From IMG/VR virus record IMGVR_UViG_3300031787_000647, positions 1-28,344 of that record: a DNA stretch of 28,344 nucleotides, one strand, 5' to 3'. This document shows positions 12,930 to 20,800 of the stretch, in pieces (the stretch's first letter is position 1; each line of letters starts with the position of its first letter). Both the position numbers and the translations under genes were made by a program. This DNA comes from a virus. Under the pieces are notes generated by a model. That model ran no database searches and was not told the origin of the DNA. It saw nothing but the letters and a program-made list of their open reading frames with translations.

Positions 12930-13331
12930 ATGGAAGAAGAAGTAGTACCGCTGGACAAGCTGGTAAAAATTTACCGCAAGTTACGCACGAAGATGACCGA
13001 GTTGACCCAAGAGTACGACACACAAGCTGAAGTGCTCAAAGCTCAACAGGAAGAGATCAAGAACGCAATCAAGGAACAGATGAAGGCGATGGGCGTCACA
13101 TCAGTTCGCACTACCGAGGGCACGGCAGTCATGTCCGTGAAGACTCGCTACTACACACAAGACTGGGACGAGTTCAAGAAGTTCGTACTGGCTCACGAGG
13201 CCGTCGAGCTTTTGGAGAAGCGCATCGCGCAAGGCAACATGTCACAGTTTTTGGAAGAAAACCCCGGGGTCGTACCGCCCGGCCTGAACTCTACATCTGA
13301 GTTCGATATCTCTGTACGCAAACCTACTTAA
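12930..13331 (+). CDS. Coiled-coil phage protein preceding the ssDNA-binding candidate (133 aa)
   Basis: The first 60 residues form a clear heptad-type coiled coil (KLRTKMTELTQEYDTQAEVL and following). The second half is a small domain: VTSVRTTEGTAVMSVKTRYY, then DWDEFKKFVLAHEAVELLEK and NMSQFLEENPGVVPPGL. I recognise this as a widespread phage family with unassigned function that is typically found near replication genes. The ATG at 12930 has AGGAGA at 12920-12925. It is the first gene after the internal promoter candidate and is 10 bases from the following gene, so the two are surely co-transcribed and may interact. Confidence 0.8.
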   Translation: MEEEVVPLDKLVKIYRKLRTKMTELTQEYDTQAEVLKAQQEEIKNAIKEQMKAMGVTSVRTTEGTAVMSVKTRYYTQDWDEFKKFVLAHEAVELLEKRIAQGNMSQFLEENPGVVPPGLNSTSEFDISVRKPT

Positions 13332-13341
13332 TGGAAATCAA

Positions 13342-14325
13342 ATGAGCAATATTGCAATGTTCAACCCCTCAAACGTGCCTGCCTTCGCTAAGAACGCAGA
13401 GCTTTCAGCAACCACTTTGGCTCTGGCCGGTAACGTCAACGCTGGCGGAGGCATGAAGCGTGTCTCCATCAAGGGCGGTGTGTTCCGCCTGTTGTCTGGT
13501 GGCAAGGAGATCGCCTCGATCGAAGACCGCCACTTGGATGTGATCGTGGTTAAAGCTGCCCCCAAGGTCAGCCGTATCTTCTACGCAGGATCGTATGACA
13601 AAGACGCGGCTGCAGCCGCCCCTGACTGCACATCTTCTGATGGTGAGAAGCCTGATGCAGGTGTGCGTAACAAACAAGCGGCAAGCTGTGCCGCTTGCCC
13701 ACAGAACATCGCTGGGTCTGGCAATGGTCAAAGCCGTGCATGCCGTTACCAACAGCGTTTGGCTGTGGTCTTGGCTAACAACCCATCAGGTGACGTCTTG
13801 CAAGTCACCCTGCCAGCTACATCCATCTTCGGCAAGGAAGAAGGCGACAAGCGCCCACTGCAAGCTTACGCTCGCTACATGGCGGTTCAGACTCCTCCAG
13901 TTAACTTGGACGCTATCGTGACGCGCATGAAGTTTGATACCAAGGCTGAGTCTCCCAAGCTGATCTTCGCACCTGTGCGTTGGTTGACTGACGAGGAGTA
14001 CCTGATTGCCCAAGAGCAAGGTCAGTCCAAGGACGCAGAAAGATCTGTGTCTTTAACCCCTGCCGCCGCTGATGGTGTTGTTGCCCCTGCACCTTTGGCT
14101 ATTGAAGGTAAGCGCCCTGCCACTAAGACCCTTGGCGATTTGCTTGACGAAGACGAGGCCGAATCTATGGCTGAAGTCAAAGCCGCCAAGCCCAAGAAAG
14201 CCAAGGCCGTTGAGGTCGAGGCTGAAGAAGAACCCGAAGTGCGTAAAGCCGCACCCAAGGTTGAATCCGTACCAGCTAAGAAGAACAAGCTGGCCGACAT
14301 CGTTGCTGATTGGGACGATGAGTAA
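13342..14325 (+). CDS. Probable phage ssDNA-binding protein with Cys cluster and acidic tail (327 aa)
   Basis: The protein has a beta-rich core (residues about 38-80 and 138-215) interrupted by a Cys cluster, C96, C116, C119 and C134, with SCAACPQNIAGSG in its centre, which looks metal-binding. A low-complexity Ala/Lys/Glu-rich linker (about 230-312) leads to an acidic tail, ADIVADWDDE. Core plus flexible linker plus acidic C-terminal tail is the architecture of ssDNA-binding proteins, whose tails recruit polymerases and helicases; position between replication genes agrees. I infer the function; no family name is certain. The start at 13342 has only a weak ribosome site (TGGA), so coupling with the gene 10 bases upstream is likely. 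A terminator-like hairpin follows 7 bases after the stop. Confidence 0.75.
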   Translation: MSNIAMFNPSNVPAFAKNAELSATTLALAGNVNAGGGMKRVSIKGGVFRLLSGGKEIASIEDRHLDVIVVKAAPKVSRIFYAGSYDKDAAAAAPDCTSSDGEKPDAGVRNKQAASCAACPQNIAGSGNGQSRACRYQQRLAVVLANNPSGDVLQVTLPATSIFGKEEGDKRPLQAYARYMAVQTPPVNLDAIVTRMKFDTKAESPKLIFAPVRWLTDEEYLIAQEQGQSKDAERSVSLTPAAADGVVAPAPLAIEGKRPATKTLGDLLDEDEAESMAEVKAAKPKKAKAVEVEAEEEPEVRKAAPKVESVPAKKNKLADIVADWDDE

Positions 14326-14331
14326 GCACAC

Positions 14332-14351
14332 AGGGGGCTTCGGCCCCCTTT
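14332..14351 (+). terminator. TTCG-loop hairpin, intrinsic terminator
   Basis: A 7-bp stem, AGGGGGC with GCCCCCT, closes on a TTCG tetraloop and is followed by a short T-run (TTT counting the last stem base). It lies directly after the ssDNA-binding candidate and only 6 bases before the ATG of the next gene, taking the place where a Shine-Dalgarno would be. Stem and loop are ideal; the T-run is short, so termination may be partial. Confidence 0.75.
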
Positions 14352-14357
14352 AAAAAC

Positions 14358-14651
14358 ATGGCCTATTCACAAAAAATCATTGACGAAGTAGCGAAGACCC
14401 CCAAGTCTCTGGGCAACCAGCTTGGGCGTTGGGCGATCCATCTTGACTTTCCAGTCACGAAGATTGCCTACTCGCTTGGCGTCTCTCGACAGACTGTCTA
14501 CAACTGGTTTACAGGCACGGAAGTGTTTGTGGCCTATCGTGACCGCGTCGAATTCTTAACTCACATAATGAAGACCTCTCACTCAGCAGACGAGGCATGG
14601 AGAAAAATATGTACGGAATACAACCTAGATCCCTCACCACGCAAGAACTAG
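14358..14651 (+). CDS. HTH protein, Cro/XRE-like (97 aa)
   Basis: Residues 33-53 (VTKIAYSLGVSRQTVYNWFTG) form a strong helix-turn-helix. The flanking parts (LGNQLGRWAIHLDF before, VAYRDRVEFLTHIM and DEAWRKICTEYNL after) match a small protein I have seen in many related phages, with unknown regulatory target. It could act as a Cro-like switch or a replication accessory protein. The ATG at 14358 has no Shine-Dalgarno, because the terminator-like hairpin occupies 14332-14351. Translation may therefore be leader-poor, coupled by read-through ribosomes, or controlled by that hairpin. Confidence 0.8.
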   Translation: MAYSQKIIDEVAKTPKSLGNQLGRWAIHLDFPVTKIAYSLGVSRQTVYNWFTGTEVFVAYRDRVEFLTHIMKTSHSADEAWRKICTEYNLDPSPRKN

Positions 14652-14791
14652 TTCGCTTTGCCGAAGACTTAGTGCACACCAAAGAAGGTCTGCCTAGGAA
14701 CTGGCAGATGGAACTTCTAAGCCGCCTTGCTGGTTACCCCGTCATGGAGCGCCCAACGACTAAAGATTCGCGTCAACTCGAACTCTTCTGA
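14609..14791 (+). CDS. Small conserved phage protein, LTTQELVRFAE motif (60 aa)
   Basis: The protein reads MYGIQPRSLTTQELVRFAED, then GLPRNWQMELLSRLAGYPV, ending QLELF. It resembles short phage proteins of unknown role that are usually found beside an HTH gene like the one upstream. The ATG at 14609 is preferred over 14597 because GGAGAA at 14599-14604 lies just ahead; the 14597 ATG overlaps that site. It overlaps the HTH gene by 43 bases, so the two are tightly coupled. No domain or membrane segment is visible. Confidence 0.7.
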   Translation: MYGIQPRSLTTQELVRFAEDLVHTKEGLPRNWQMELLSRLAGYPVMERPTTKDSRQLELF

Positions 14792-14805
14792 CCGCAAGGA
14801 CTTCA

Positions 14806-17697
14806 ATGACTCCGCTTGAGTTTTTAGCGGTTGTTCTGCCGCCGCCCGAATTTGGTCGGTACTGCGTAGCAGAACTAACAAAGAAAGAGCATGTCTTTAC
14901 GGCGGCTCTTGATAGTACACCCGCGCACATCAAACGTTGGCATGACAGCAAGCTGGACATTTACTTTGCCTTGGCTACCTTTGGCGAAGAAGACAACCGA
15001 CAAGCTACCAACGCTCGGTACGTTAAATCCCTGTTCATCGACATGGATGGCTACGCATCGAAGAAGGACGCGGCACAAGCGCTCAGCGCGTTTCTAAGTA
15101 AGACAGGCATGGATGCCCTTGGCACTCCGTATGTTGTGGGTTCTGGTGGCGGTTTGCACTGCTACTGGCCACTGCTGGAGGCCGTGCCTATTGATTCTTG
15201 GAAGCCCGTGGCTGAGAACTTTAAACGCCTGTGCAAACAGGAATCATTGGCTATCGACATGACCGTGACGGCAGATGCCGCCCGTGTCCTGCGCATACCC
15301 GAGACCACCAACTTCAAGAAGAAGTACGCAACGCCGCGCCCCGTGCGCATACTTACTGAGGGCGATGTGTTCAGCTTTGAGGGGTTGGCTTCTGTCATCA
15401 GGGAGAAGCTGTCCGGCTCTGTCTATGAGGCGCAGGCCGTGCCGAAACTAGACTTGGCGGGCACTCGCCCCTCCAAGGCTTCTGCCTCTCCTACAAGTGT
15501 CAAGCTCTTTGAGAACAGCATAACCAAGTTCAAACCAATTTGGCTGGCTACGCAAAACGCAAGGGGATGCGGCCAGTTGGCCAACTACGTTGAACACGCA
15601 ACCGAGGAAGGCATGGAGCCGATCTGGCGTGGCTTGTTGTCATGGACTAAGGTCTGTGAGGACGGCAACAAAGCTGCAGTATGGCTGAGCAAGATGCACC
15701 CGTATGAGCCTGAGCGCATGAACCAAAAGCTTCAGAGCATCAAAGGCCCATACCCCTGCATCAAGATGGACTCCGAGAACCCCGGCATTTGTCCAACGTG
15801 TACGCACTGGGGCAAGATCACCAACCCATTGATCCTAGGTCGTGAGTTGGCAGTCGAGGTCGAGGAGAAAGAGATCGAGGTAAAGCTTTCAAGTGACAGC
15901 ACTGTCACTGCGACTGAAACCATCAAGGTCATGCGCCCAACACCACCACGCGGGTACTCCTATGGAGCCAACGGCGGTACGTTCATGGAGCGCACAGTAG
16001 AAGATGACGAGGGCGTTAAGTCCAAGAAGCAAGTCATGCTACTACCCTACGAACTGTTTGTTGTTGACATCCTCAACAGCAACGGGGATCACACAGTACA
16101 CCTGATAGCTCTCAAGCCTGATGGTGCGGTGAACATAACCATGGCGCAGAAAGCCGTGGTCAGTAAAGACGAGACTGTTAAGGCTCTAGCCAACCAGAAC
16201 GTGGTTGCCGCTTTCGGCCATAACAATGACAAAAACCTATTTGAATATGTGAGGGCATGTGTGGAAGAAGCTAGTACAAGCAGACCTGCTATAAAGGTTC
16301 CTGACAGCTATGGCTGGCAGGCAGACAACACGTACGTCTATGCAGGACGTATCTTCAGCAAGGGCAAACCACCAGTCAAGGTGCCGATGCCGGGTCTGGA
16401 GAACATCACAGTGAACACCGAACCCAAGGGAACCATTGAGGCTTGGCGCGACTTCATCAACATGTTGATCGCCAAGAAGATGTGGGGGCACTTAGCCGTA
16501 ATCCTTGCTGGTGCTGGCGCACCATTCATGCGCTTTACAGGCATCTACGGCATGACATACCACTGCGCTAGTACCGAGTCTGGTACGGGCAAGACCCTGT
16601 CGCTAGAAGCGGCTGCTTCAGTATGGGGACACCCGACGCACTATCGTACAGGTAAGAGCACTTCGCCTGTGGCTATGCAACAACGCCTAGGTTTACTCAA
16701 CAGCCACCCGCTTATCACGGATGAGATCACCGCCAAGAACCGAGCCGCCCCTGAGTGGTTGCCTGAGTTTCTCTTGGACATGACCGAGGGTCGGGGCAAG
16801 GAGCGTATGGAGTCTGGCTCCAACAAGGAACGCCTGAACCTCTCTACATGGATGACTGTATGCCTGATGTCATCCAACACACACGTTGTGGACTACCTGA
16901 CAGGTGGGCGTGACCACTCATCAGAAGGCGAGCTTCGCCGACTGCTTGAGTTTACGTTCGAGGAAGCGCTGACATGGGAGCCGCATGAGATTGAGATCAT
17001 CAAGTCATTGCAATCCAACTACGGCGTGGCTGGCTACAAGCTAGTCGAGTACATGGTTGAGCATGCTGATGAGTTCCCCACATCTGTGCGTGAGGCAGTA
17101 GCCGCCATGTACACAGAGTTCAACGCTACCAACGACGAGCGCTTCTGGATGGCGGGTATCGGAACCGCAGTCCATGCTCGTAATGCTTTCAAAGCGGCTG
17201 GCATTGTGGATATCCCACTGCGCCCCGTGCTGAACGCGTTTAAGAAGGTCGTGACGGCCATGCGCTCTAGCATGAAGCATAGCTTGCGCACCGCAGAGGA
17301 TGTACTGAACGCTTACACTCGGGAGAGCTACGGCAGTTTCGTGGTGCTCAAACCTAGCGGTGGTGGGCTGATGGCAGAACTTGGCAGTGGTCAGATCATT
17401 GACCAGACGATTACACGCAACAAGATTCTTGGGCGTGTGGAGCATGGCATAACGCCCGGCTACATCGACTACTTCATTGAGGAAACCCTGCTCAAGTCCT
17501 ATTGCGCTTCTATGAGTTTCGGGTACGCTTCGTTCAAGCGCCAGCTTGAGGACACGTTTCAGATTGAGTATCTCAGGAAGAACATGACCTCCAAGACCAA
17601 AGGCCCCGCCATGCGGGTTCCAGCAATGCGTGTCAGACGAAAGATGGACGAACTAGATGAAAGTATCATCAATCCGCTTCCCGTGGGAGACGCTTGA
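14806..17697 (+). CDS. Primase-polymerase/helicase fusion (AEP primase plus DUF927-like ATPase)
   Basis: This 963-residue protein has an archaeo-eukaryotic-primase-like N-terminal domain: FIDMDG (D79, D81), SGGGLHCYW (H118) and ADAARVLRIPET (R160, R163), the three AEP motifs. A Cys/His group follows, C318, C329, C332 and H334, which may bind zinc. The C-terminal ATPase has SYGW at 501-504 as in DUF927 proteins, Walker A ESGTGKT (G593-T597), Walker B-like PLITDE (D639, E640) and an arginine pair in RRLLEF (711-716). It should prime and unwind at the replication fork and is likely the main replicative helicase for the family A polymerase. The start at 14806 has AAGGA at 14796-14800. The domain assignments are firm; zinc binding is inference. 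Confidence 0.92.
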   Translation: MTPLEFLAVVLPPPEFGRYCVAELTKKEHVFTAALDSTPAHIKRWHDSKLDIYFALATFGEEDNRQATNARYVKSLFIDMDGYASKKDAAQALSAFLSKTGMDALGTPYVVGSGGGLHCYWPLLEAVPIDSWKPVAENFKRLCKQESLAIDMTVTADAARVLRIPETTNFKKKYATPRPVRILTEGDVFSFEGLASVIREKLSGSVYEAQAVPKLDLAGTRPSKASASPTSVKLFENSITKFKPIWLATQNARGCGQLANYVEHATEEGMEPIWRGLLSWTKVCEDGNKAAVWLSKMHPYEPERMNQKLQSIKGPYPCIKMDSENPGICPTCTHWGKITNPLILGRELAVEVEEKEIEVKLSSDSTVTATETIKVMRPTPPRGYSYGANGGTFMERTVEDDEGVKSKKQVMLLPYELFVVDILNSNGDHTVHLIALKPDGAVNITMAQKAVVSKDETVKALANQNVVAAFGHNNDKNLFEYVRACVEEASTSRPAIKVPDSYGWQADNTYVYAGRIFSKGKPPVKVPMPGLENITVNTEPKGTIEAWRDFINMLIAKKMWGHLAVILAGAGAPFMRFTGIYGMTYHCASTESGTGKTLSLEAAASVWGHPTHYRTGKSTSPVAMQQRLGLLNSHPLITDEITAKNRAAPEWLPEFLLDMTEGRGKERMESGSNKERLNLSTWMTVCLMSSNTHVVDYLTGGRDHSSEGELRRLLEFTFEEALTWEPHEIEIIKSLQSNYGVAGYKLVEYMVEHADEFPTSVREAVAAMYTEFNATNDERFWMAGIGTAVHARNAFKAAGIVDIPLRPVLNAFKKVVTAMRSSMKHSLRTAEDVLNAYTRESYGSFVVLKPSGGGLMAELGSGQIIDQTITRNKILGRVEHGITPGYIDYFIEETLLKSYCASMSFGYASFKRQLEDTFQIEYLRKNMTSKTKGPAMRVPAMRVRRKMDELDESIINPLPVGDA

Positions 17698-17872
17698 GAA
17701 AGGGCAGGGGTTCTTTATCCCCTGCCTAGATACGGACGAAGTTCGTGAACTAGGACTGCGCAAAGCAGTCCTGTGCCGAGTACTGGATGCCCGTGCTATT
17801 ACGGGCATCCACGAGGGCTTTACTGGGGTTCTGTTCTATCGACTGCCGCGCGCACCATCGAAGACAGCTTGA
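17657..17872 (+). CDS. Small conserved phage protein, FPWETLEKGQGFF motif (71 aa)
   Basis: The protein begins MKVSSIRFPWETLEKGQGFF and continues with VRELGLRKAVLCRV and DARAITGIHEGFTGVLFYRL. It resembles short proteins in other phages that start with a PW-x-L-x2-G-x2-FF pattern and have no known role; the pattern recalls a small beta-barrel. It overlaps the primase-helicase gene by 41 bases and the oppositely oriented giant gene by 53 bases. No clear ribosome site is seen, so it probably depends on coupling. Its sequence also holds three perfect hairpins, so the DNA has a second constraint besides coding. Confidence 0.75.
   Translation: MKVSSIRFPWETLEKGQGFFIPCLDTDEVRELGLRKAVLCRVLDARAITGIHEGFTGVLFYRLPRAPSKTA
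17703..17726. other. Perfect hairpin A (8-bp stem)
   Basis: GGCAGGGG at 17703-17710 pairs with CCCCTGCC at 17719-17726 around the loop TTCTTTAT. It lies in the coding part of the small gene at 17657-17872, 6 bases after the primase-helicase stop codon. It may stop or stabilise the rightward transcript; the T-run expected of an intrinsic terminator is absent. Confidence 0.65.
17752..17772. other. Perfect hairpin B (8-bp stem)
   Basis: AGGACTGC at 17752-17759 pairs with GCAGTCCT at 17765-17772 around the loop GCAAA. It is the second of three hairpins in a row, 25 bases after hairpin A, and lies wholly within the coding sequence of the 71-residue protein. Confidence 0.65.
17784..17811. other. 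Perfect hairpin C (11-bp stem) next to the giant gene stop
   Basis: TGGATGCCCGT at 17784-17794 pairs with ACGGGCATCCA at 17801-17811 around the loop GCTATT. Its edge is 8 bases beyond the stop codon (17820-17822) of the leftward giant gene, so it would lie at the 3' end of that mRNA, while also being inside the rightward small gene. It has no T-run on either strand. Confidence 0.7.
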
Positions 17873-20800
17873 TTTTCATCTGACGTATCTCGGCCAGCCT
17901 CTCACGCTTCTCTTCGGGCGTTAGGTCTGAGGCACGCACAGCACGCTCATACTGGGTCAACTCGCCAATCTGCTTGGTAAAGTCACCAGAGATCTCGCCC
18001 AGCATGTACTCTCTGCCACGAGTTTCGATAAGCTCAAGCGCCTTTGATTTCTCCCCGCGCTCGATGTAGTCGTCCACTGTTTGCTTGACCTTGGCAAACT
18101 CGTTCATACGATTGAATGTGCTGTTGATAATCTCGCCAGCATCGTTTGGTTGGAACGCGCCACCAATGACTGCACGCTCAGACAAACGCTTGTAGGTCTT
18201 CTCAGGCGATCCTTCGGAAGAGAAGGGAGAACTAACCACTTGCAAGAACGCCAAGCCCATAGTGCCGGTGTAGCCCTTGATAAACTCCTCGACCTTGACA
18301 GGAGAAGCGCCAACCAAAGAGCCGTAAGCCTTGGCAATCTCGGTGGTGTTCTCACGGAACTGCGCTTCTGGTAGCAACTGTTGCTCACCCTTAGACAGAA
18401 TGTCGCGCCCTGTGTAGAACGATTTACCAAGCGAAGTCTCAATGATAGGCTTCATGGCTTGCGGTATAGGCAGTAGCGTAGGAACCTTGAACCCACCAAC
18501 ATCGATCGTAGCCATGCTAGTACCGCCGGGAATAGTCTGGATCAAGATTTGGTTAAACGCCTTAACCGCCTCTTCGCTTCCATGCTCGTTCATCATGGAG
18601 TTGTAAAGCGCCTCTGGCAAAGCCTTGAAGATGTAACCGATCTCAAACGGGATTGGGATACGCAAGGGTTCTTCCACGCCGGGGATACGCACAAACCAAT
18701 TGCCGTACTTCTGATCTGGCGTAGCGTTTTTATAAGCCTCGTCGTCCTGCATCGAGGCGGCATACGCAAGTGTGCCAGCGGCAATCATCAAGCCACGGGT
18801 CAACAACTTCTCCTGTATCTTCAAGCGCTCATTGAAAGGCAGGTTGCCTGTCAAAGCTTTGTACAACACATTCAGACCTTGAATCTGTGCGTTGAAGAAC
18901 GGGATCAACGAGTTGGCCCAGTGGATGCTAGGTGACGCACCACGCTTGTTAAAGTTCATGGACTCAAGCGCCATGTACGTAGCTTCCATCTCAGACAATC
19001 CCTGCTTGATGTAGCTGTTGTATTGGGCACGGCGAGTAAGCGCGTCAGCCTCCATAGAGATAGCTTCAGCCCTAGACAGCAGTTCAGAGAACACGCCCCT
19101 GCCAGCCGTAATGTCACGCAAGATTTTGGTTAAGTCTTCGCTACCGCCGGTAAATATCTGACCGCCTGTGATGCCTCGGCTCTCAAGCGTGCCTTTGGTT
19201 GCGCTACCAATTTCTTTAAGCGCTCCAGTAACAGGGAAGAAATCAGCACCGGTCAATAGCGGAGCCGCCAAAGAATCGCGGAACAACTGCCTAGCCGCAT
19301 ACAAAGGCGATGCTGTCACAGCCTTACGCAAGAACGTAGCGGGGGCTGCCATAGCACGCAGAGCAAACGGCATCTGTGATGGGATACCCTCCATGCCCTT
19401 GACCAAAATGTCAGCAGGCACGCCTGCCTTGTCGGTAGCGATCAACGCATAGCGCTCACCCGTGTCTTTGTCTTTCTCGTTCTTGGGGTCAGGCTCAACC
19501 TTAAAACGAACCACGTTAGTGCCGGCAATAGGTTTACGGGTAATGGTTGCCAGACCTAAGTCCACCAACTCAAAGACTGCGTTGCTGGTAGCCTGATTGC
19601 GCAAAGCCATGTCAGTCAGCAAGTTCGTGTTCTGAACAGCGCTGGTCATGAAGTCAAGGATCGGCTCATCGCCACCCACTAGTTCTTGCAAGTATGGTTG
19701 CTCTTTAATGTTACCAATCTTGACTGGGTTTTCACCACCGATAAGCAATTCGACTACGCCGTTACGTTGGCGGTAGTACGGGATGTAGTCCTTGGACGCA
19801 AGTAGCTTTTCTACAACAGAGCGTGGGAGCGCGTGCGTCTGAGCCGCAAACCTAACCAACCCCTCGTTGTACGCGTTGTATTCCGCCCGTGCGGTTTCAA
19901 ACAGATCTTTAAGGCCGGGCGTGTTATCAATAGCGCGGTTGGCGCTATCCAATTCAGCCTGTGTAATCTTGCCGTTAAAACCTAAAGTCTCCAGCCCCTT
20001 GTTCTGAGCGCGGATGCCTGCCAAATACAGGGTGAACAGACGGCTGGCGCCATCTGGACTGCCGACCAAAGGTGCTGCACGTTTGAGAATCTCGGCCACG
20101 CTACGGATGCTTGGCCCCTTGACGCTCTCAATGATGTACTCTTTACGGCCATCAGCACGGGTTTTTTCTGTACGTTGCAATGCACCATTGCCCACAGACT
20201 GAGCCACAAAGTTCATGCGCTGGTCGTACATGCGCAAGTAGTACAGCATCTGGGTGCCTTTGAGCTTTTCCATACCCTTAGACAGACGCTCAAACCCAGC
20301 AAAACGGTCGACCATTTGCGTCTCAAACGCCAAACCAGAGCCGTTAGCTTTAATCTTGTCGTACAGGTTTTTGTCTTTAGCGACGACCTTGTCAACAATA
20401 GCGCCAGCCGCAGCCAACTCAGGCGTTGCGTAGTTGGTACGCAAAGAGATCAAGCCTGTTGGGGACTCGTACGTGCCTGCAAACTCCTGTTGCATACGCT
20501 TGGTAGCTTGGAACATTGTGTAGTACAACTCGTTTGTACTGACTTGCGACAAGCCCGGCATCCCCATACTGCGTAGCCATTGGCGAAGAGCGCCCAACAC
20601 TACCTTGATGTAACGGCCAGCCTTCTGGACAAACGTCTCGTTGACTGTGGCTTCTTGCATGTGCGCCAGCATCTCACGCACAGACTGGATCTCTCCCATG
20701 CGGCGAATCTTTTGCGCAATTTCTACTTCGCCTTTTTGCTCAGCTTCAACAGCGCGTTGCTCCCATGCAGTAGCCGATGCCAACACGTCTTCTTCAACGC

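Noticed and set aside
20175-20576. Plus-strand frames of 60-155 codons across the giant gene
   Set aside because: They are antisense shadows with no ribosome sites, motifs or operon context, and the giant frame is uninterrupted.
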